Shown here one piece after another: positions 6,798 to 7,758 of a stretch of DNA of 7,758 nucleotides. Location: positions 1 through 7,758 of the forward strand of contig PUKG01000106.1 in assembly GCA_003550445.1 (NCBI GenBank), read 5' to 3'. Made by a program: the position numbers and the translations under genes. The notes below the pieces were generated by a model. The model saw only the letters and a list, made by a program, of their open reading frames with translations. It ran no database searches and was not told where the DNA came from. Position 1 is the stretch's first letter. Each line of letters opens with the position of its first letter. The DNA comes from Halobacteroidaceae bacterium. Its GTDB lineage: Bacteria; Bacillota; Halanaerobiia; B1SED10-174.

Positions 6798-6868
6798 ATG
6801 CGGACCGAATGAGTAGGGTTATCTAATTGAAATAGAAACCTCCCTATTCAACTATTTGCCCGCATTTA
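6795..6868 (+). ncRNA. Candidate Y RNA (Ro60-binding), immediately downstream of Ro60
   Basis: A 74-nt sequence that folds into a long imperfect hairpin closed by its own ends. The outer stem is nine perfect pairs, 6795-6803 (TAAATGCGG) with 6860-6868 (CCGCATTTA). Then A6804 faces C6859, C6805 pairs G6858, C6806 is bulged, and G6807-A6808-A6809-T6810 pairs with 6854-6857. After an asymmetric loop (6850-6853), 6811-6818 (GAGTAGGG) pairs with 6842-6849 (CCCTATTC, one G-U). The apical part is AT-rich with TCTA/TAGA. The strand GGACCGAATG facing ATTTG resembles the vertebrate Y RNA Ro-binding strand GGUCCGA with its bulged C facing UUG. Y RNAs are known beside Ro60 in bacteria and phages. It includes the Ro60 stop codon, so it is probably cut from the Ro60 transcript. 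Confidence 0.72.
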
Positions 6869-6872
6869 GTTC

Positions 6873-6884
6873 TTTGAAATTGTG
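6873..6884 (+). repeat. Short leader repeat before tRNA-like RNA, copy A
   Basis: TTTGAAATTGTG directly precedes A1 of the first tRNA-like RNA. The same register is seen at 7094-7105 (TTTGAAATTACG), 10 of 12 identical. It suggests the two tRNA-like genes were duplicated with their 5' flank, or share a processing signal. Confidence 0.6.
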
Positions 6885-7007
6885 ACGGGGATAGCTCAAT
6901 TGGAAGAGCAAAAGTATATTACGTCTTCGATATTCACCTAATGGGTCGCTGAAGACGATTATCAATCGGAACTTTTGTTGTGGGTTCAAATCCCACTCCC
7001 CGTCCCA
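6884..7007 (+). ncRNA. tRNA-shaped RNA with Y-RNA-like stem replacing the anticodon loop, copy A (encodes CCA)
   Basis: Acceptor ACGGGGA 6885-6891 / TCCCCGT 6997-7003, extended to eight pairs by G6884-C7004; T8; D stem GCTC 6894-6897 / GAGC 6906-6909 with a GG-containing loop; T stem GTGGG 6980-6984 / CCCAC 6992-6996 with loop TTCAAAT; CCA at 7005-7007. The upper anticodon stem is AAAGT 6911-6915 / ACTTT 6971-6975. Inside it, instead of 7 nt, lie 55 nt. These hold a hairpin CGTCTTCG 6922-6929 / TGAAGACG 6950-6957 enclosing a conserved internal block with a small ACC/GGT stem and TAATG loop, then a possible GATT/AATC hairpin. Removing the extra sequence as an intron gives no unambiguous anticodon (TCG or ACG among the options). 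The enclosed GGTCGCTGAAG facing CTTCG resembles a Ro-binding helix. Read as a tRNA-like Y RNA; an intron-bearing tRNA is the alternative. Confidence 0.7.
6930..6955 (+). repeat. 26-nt conserved block of the tRNA-like RNAs, copy A
   Basis: This block, from ATATTCACC through TAATGGGTCGC to TGAAGA, is identical at 25 of 26 positions to 7148-7173; the one difference is T6942 versus C7160 in the apical loop. It sits at the tip of the inserted stem. It also aligns with gaps to 7241-7270 (shared ATATTCA, TAATGG and GAAGA). Confidence 0.9.
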
Positions 7008-7011
7008 CTAT

Positions 7012-7088
7012 TGCGGGGTGGAGCAGGTTGGCAGCTCATCTGGCTCATATCCAGAAGGTCGTGGGTTCAAATCCCACCCCCGCTACCA
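7012..7088 (+). tRNA. tRNA-fMet-like (CAT), initiator type
   Basis: Complete cloverleaf with anticodon CAT at 7046-7048 and encoded CCA at 7086-7088. Initiator features are visible. Position 1 (T7012) cannot pair with position 72 (T7084), an open first pair as in bacterial initiators. Position 11 is A and position 24 is T, the reverse of elongator tRNAs. The body closely resembles bacterial initiator tRNA, including GGGGTGGAGCAG, CTCAT and AAGGTCGT. The anticodon stem is TCTGG/CCAGA, so only two of the three consecutive G-C pairs (30-40 and 31-39) that favour P-site entry remain; pair 29-41 is T-A. It sits four bases after the first tRNA-like RNA and sixteen before the second. Confidence 0.92.
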
Positions 7089-7093
7089 CTTTT

Positions 7094-7105
7094 TTTGAAA
7101 TTACG
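7094..7105 (+). repeat. Short leader repeat before tRNA-like RNA, copy B
   Basis: TTTGAAATTACG directly precedes A1 of the second tRNA-like RNA and matches 6873-6884 at 10 of 12 positions in the same register. The initiator tRNA between them lacks it. Confidence 0.6.
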
Positions 7106-7226
7106 ACTCCCGTAGCTCAGCGGCAGAGCGCCTAAACCTGTTTTTCAATATTCACCTAACGGGTCGCTGAAGAACAGTTATCCACTGATAATGGGGAGGT
7201 CGCTGGTTCAAATCCAGCCGGGAGTC
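7105..7226 (+). ncRNA. tRNA-shaped RNA with Y-RNA-like stem replacing the anticodon loop, copy B (no CCA)
   Basis: Acceptor ACTCCCG 7106-7112 / CGGGAGT 7219-7225 plus G7105-C7226; T8; D stem GCTC 7115-7118 / GAGC 7126-7129; T stem GCTGG 7202-7206 / CCAGC 7214-7218 with loop TTCAAAT. All three stems keep pairing with bases different from copy A where they differ. The anticodon side starts with a weak stem (CCT 7131-7133 against 7194-7196), has C rather than the usual T where position 33 should be, and carries a ten-pair stem CTGTTTTTCA 7138-7147 / TGAAGAACAG 7168-7177. That stem encloses the same 20-nt conserved loop region as copy A. A small hairpin TTATC/GATAA (7178-7191) follows. Lack of T33 and CCA argues against a decoding tRNA. 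Read as the partner of copy A: a tRNA-like Y RNA candidate. Confidence 0.68.
7148..7173 (+). repeat. 26-nt conserved block of the tRNA-like RNAs, copy B
   Basis: Copy of 6930-6955 with one change (C7160). It is flanked by a stem whose sequence differs from copy A but still pairs, so conservation of the block itself is not forced by base pairing alone. Confidence 0.9.
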
Positions 7227-7234
7227 ACTCTTTC

Positions 7235-7326
7235 ACCCTTATATTCAGATAATGGATCTGGACTCGAAGACTGCGGTCTTTGATGCAACCTACTCTCCCG
7301 GGAGAGCAAGGCGGTAAGGGTTTTTT
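7235..7326 (+). ncRNA. Structured RNA with four-way junction and Y-like module, ending in a U-run (candidate ncRNA and/or terminator)
   Basis: A seven-pair closing stem ACCCTTA 7235-7241 / TAAGGGT 7315-7321 is followed by TTTTT, as in an intrinsic terminator. Three hairpins lie inside: TTCAGAT 7244-7250 / ATCTGGA 7256-7262 with loop AATGG; CGAAGAC 7265-7271 / GTCTTTG 7276-7282 with loop TGCG; and CTCTC 7293-7297 / GAGAG 7302-7306 with loop CCGG. There is no TTC-type T loop, so it is not a normal tRNA. The strand GGAC-TC-GAAG (7260-7269) facing CTTTG resembles the candidate Ro-binding strands of the other RNAs here, and CTTTGATGCAACC resembles CTTCGATATTCACC of the first tRNA-like RNA. It may be another Ro60-associated RNA or a structured terminator for the upstream cluster. 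Confidence 0.5.
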
Positions 7327-7372
7327 GTTTTCTACAGCAATAATCTACACCATAATAAATTAAGTGTAAAAA

Positions 7373-7462
7373 GGTTGGATGGCGGAATAGGCAGACGCCC
7401 TGGACTTAAAATCCAGTGATCCACAACGGATCGTACGGGTTCGATTCCCGTTCCAACCACCA
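7373..7462 (+). tRNA. tRNA-Leu (TAA)
   Basis: Class II tRNA with acceptor GGTTGGA 7373-7379 / TCCAACC 7452-7458, discriminator A7459 and encoded CCA 7460-7462. The anticodon loop CTTAAAA (7405-7411) gives anticodon TAA, reading UUA. The long variable arm is a clean GATCC/GGATC hairpin (7418-7432), and the T loop is TTCGATT. All expected features of a functional bacterial-type leucine tRNA are present. It would help translate Leu UUA codons, which occur in these AT-rich genes. The AT-rich gap before it (7327-7372) has a CATAAT hexamer at 7351 but no convincing match to the 28-nt promoter element. Confidence 0.95.
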
Positions 7463-7483
7463 AAATTTTTAAAGGAACTGGAT

Positions 7484-7708
7484 ATGAGCAACAAACTAAA
7501 GGTAGAATTTAATCAAAGATTATTTGACGAATGGACGAGATTAGGAGAACAAGTCAAGAGTTGCAGGGGAATTGTCCAAAACTCCACAAATATCACTCAA
7601 GAACAATTTGAGGAGTTTCAAGCAATTGTGTCGAAATTAAAAATGGAGATAATTGAGTTAGAAGGTGATACAGTGAATCACATCATAGACTGCAACAACC
7701 CTTTCTAA
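7484..7708 (+). CDS. Small hypothetical protein, 74 aa
   Basis: No family recognised. ATG at 7484 is preceded by AAAGGA (7471-7476). The product is acidic and predicted helical. A first part contains FNQRLFDEWTRLGEQVKSCRG; a linker has Asn, Ser and Thr (QNSTNITQEQ); a second amphipathic helix follows (FEEFQAIVSKLKMEIIELEG), then a short tail with Cys near the end (IIDCNNPF). There is no signal peptide or membrane segment. Two helices separated by a polar turn suggest a small helical hairpin that could self-associate or bind a partner. It lies between tRNA-Leu and the start of a probable SbcC/gp46-type gene, three bases from it, so co-expression with recombination genes is likely. Confidence 0.6.
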   Translation: MSNKLKVEFNQRLFDEWTRLGEQVKSCRGIVQNSTNITQEQFEEFQAIVSKLKMEIIELEGDTVNHIIDCNNPF

Positions 7709-7711
7709 ATC

Positions 7712-7758
7712 ATGCCAATAAAAAAACTAAAACTTAAAAATTTCCAAATCCATAAAGA
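7712..7758 (+). CDS. Start of probable SbcC/gp46/Rad50-like ATPase, cut by window edge
   Basis: Only 15 codons are visible, reading MPIKKLKLKNFQIHK, and the frame stays open to the edge. The pattern of a short strand followed by Asn-Phe-x-x-His is typical of the first beta strand of SMC-like ATPases such as SbcC, Rad50 and T4 gp46, just before their Walker A loop. These work with an Mre11-type nuclease (SbcD/gp47) to process double-strand ends. The context of recombinase, SSB, mediator and exonuclease fits. No good ribosome binding site is visible; translation may be coupled to the gene ending at 7708. Assignment rests on a very short stretch. Confidence 0.55.
   Translation, partial: MPIKKLKLKNFQIHK

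Noticed and set aside
6916..6970. Group I or archaeal bulge-helix-bulge intron in the first tRNA-like gene
   Set aside because: The extra sequence is about 50 nt, far below the size of a group I core, and I see no two 3-nt bulges flanking a 4-bp helix at the exon-intron borders. The same tip in a second gene with a non-T33 loop fits a structural RNA better.
6884..7007. tRNA-His, suggested by G-1 and C73
   Set aside because: No placement of the splice points gives anticodon GTG; the possible loops give TCG, ACG or other triplets.
6930..7173. CRISPR array, suggested by two 26-nt repeats
   Set aside because: Only two copies, each embedded in a tRNA-like fold with pairing flanks, and a tRNA gene lies between them.
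7351..7356. Promoter for tRNA-Leu at CATAAT
   Set aside because: No matching -35 or CTCARYAA block at the fixed spacing; AT-rich background gives such hexamers by chance.

Overview
The window looks like part of a large, moderately AT-rich double-stranded DNA bacteriophage genome. Every gene lies on the + strand. Genes are tightly packed with ATGA or abutting junctions, strong AGGAGG-type ribosome binding sites and short AT-rich intergenic gaps. The gene content is a T4-style replication and recombination cassette plus a tRNA/ncRNA cluster. The host cannot be named from this sequence.

Layout, left to right. (1) The 3' end of a beta-class DNA methyltransferase, cut by the left edge (1-645). 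(2) A promoter-led operon with a helical protein resembling a UvsY-type recombination mediator (712-1245) and a 57-residue single-pass membrane protein (1242-1415). (3) A second promoter-led operon: gp32-like zinc-binding SSB (1488-2516), RecA/UvsX-like recombinase (2520-3602), FEN-type 5'-3' exonuclease (3599-4528) and PDDEXK nuclease (4529-5128). (4) A third promoter, then a full-length Ro60 (TROVE + VWA) protein (5196-6797). (5) An RNA cluster (6795-7462). (6) A small unknown gene (7484-7708) and the first 15 codons of a probable SbcC/gp46-type ATPase (7712 onward). The three promoters share a 28-nt element with identical spacing between CTCARYAA and CATATAATA.

The RNA cluster is the most unusual part. 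Directly after Ro60, and overlapping its stop codon, is a long imperfect hairpin with the hallmarks of a Y RNA, including a GGACCGAAUG strand opposite AUUUG (6795-6868). Next come two tRNA-shaped genes (6884-7007 and 7105-7226). Each has intact acceptor, D and T arms, but a roughly 50-60 nt structured insertion replaces the anticodon loop. The insertions share a 26-nt block (25/26 identical) containing GGUCGCUGAAG facing CUUCG or UUUCA, while the flanking stem differs between copies by compensatory changes. Between them is an initiator-type tRNA-Met. After them come a fourth structured RNA with a related GGAC-UC-GAAG / CUUUG module (7235-7326) and a tRNA-Leu(UAA).

Bacterial and phage Ro60 genes are known to neighbour Y RNAs, and the YrlA class of Y RNA contains a tRNA-like domain. 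My interpretation is that the two tRNA-shaped genes are Y RNA/tRNA chimeras. They would be circularly permuted relative to YrlA: free acceptor ends, with the Ro-binding-like stem closed by a loop on the anticodon side. This is inference from sequence and hand folding, and it competes with the idea that they are tRNAs carrying an unfamiliar type of intron.
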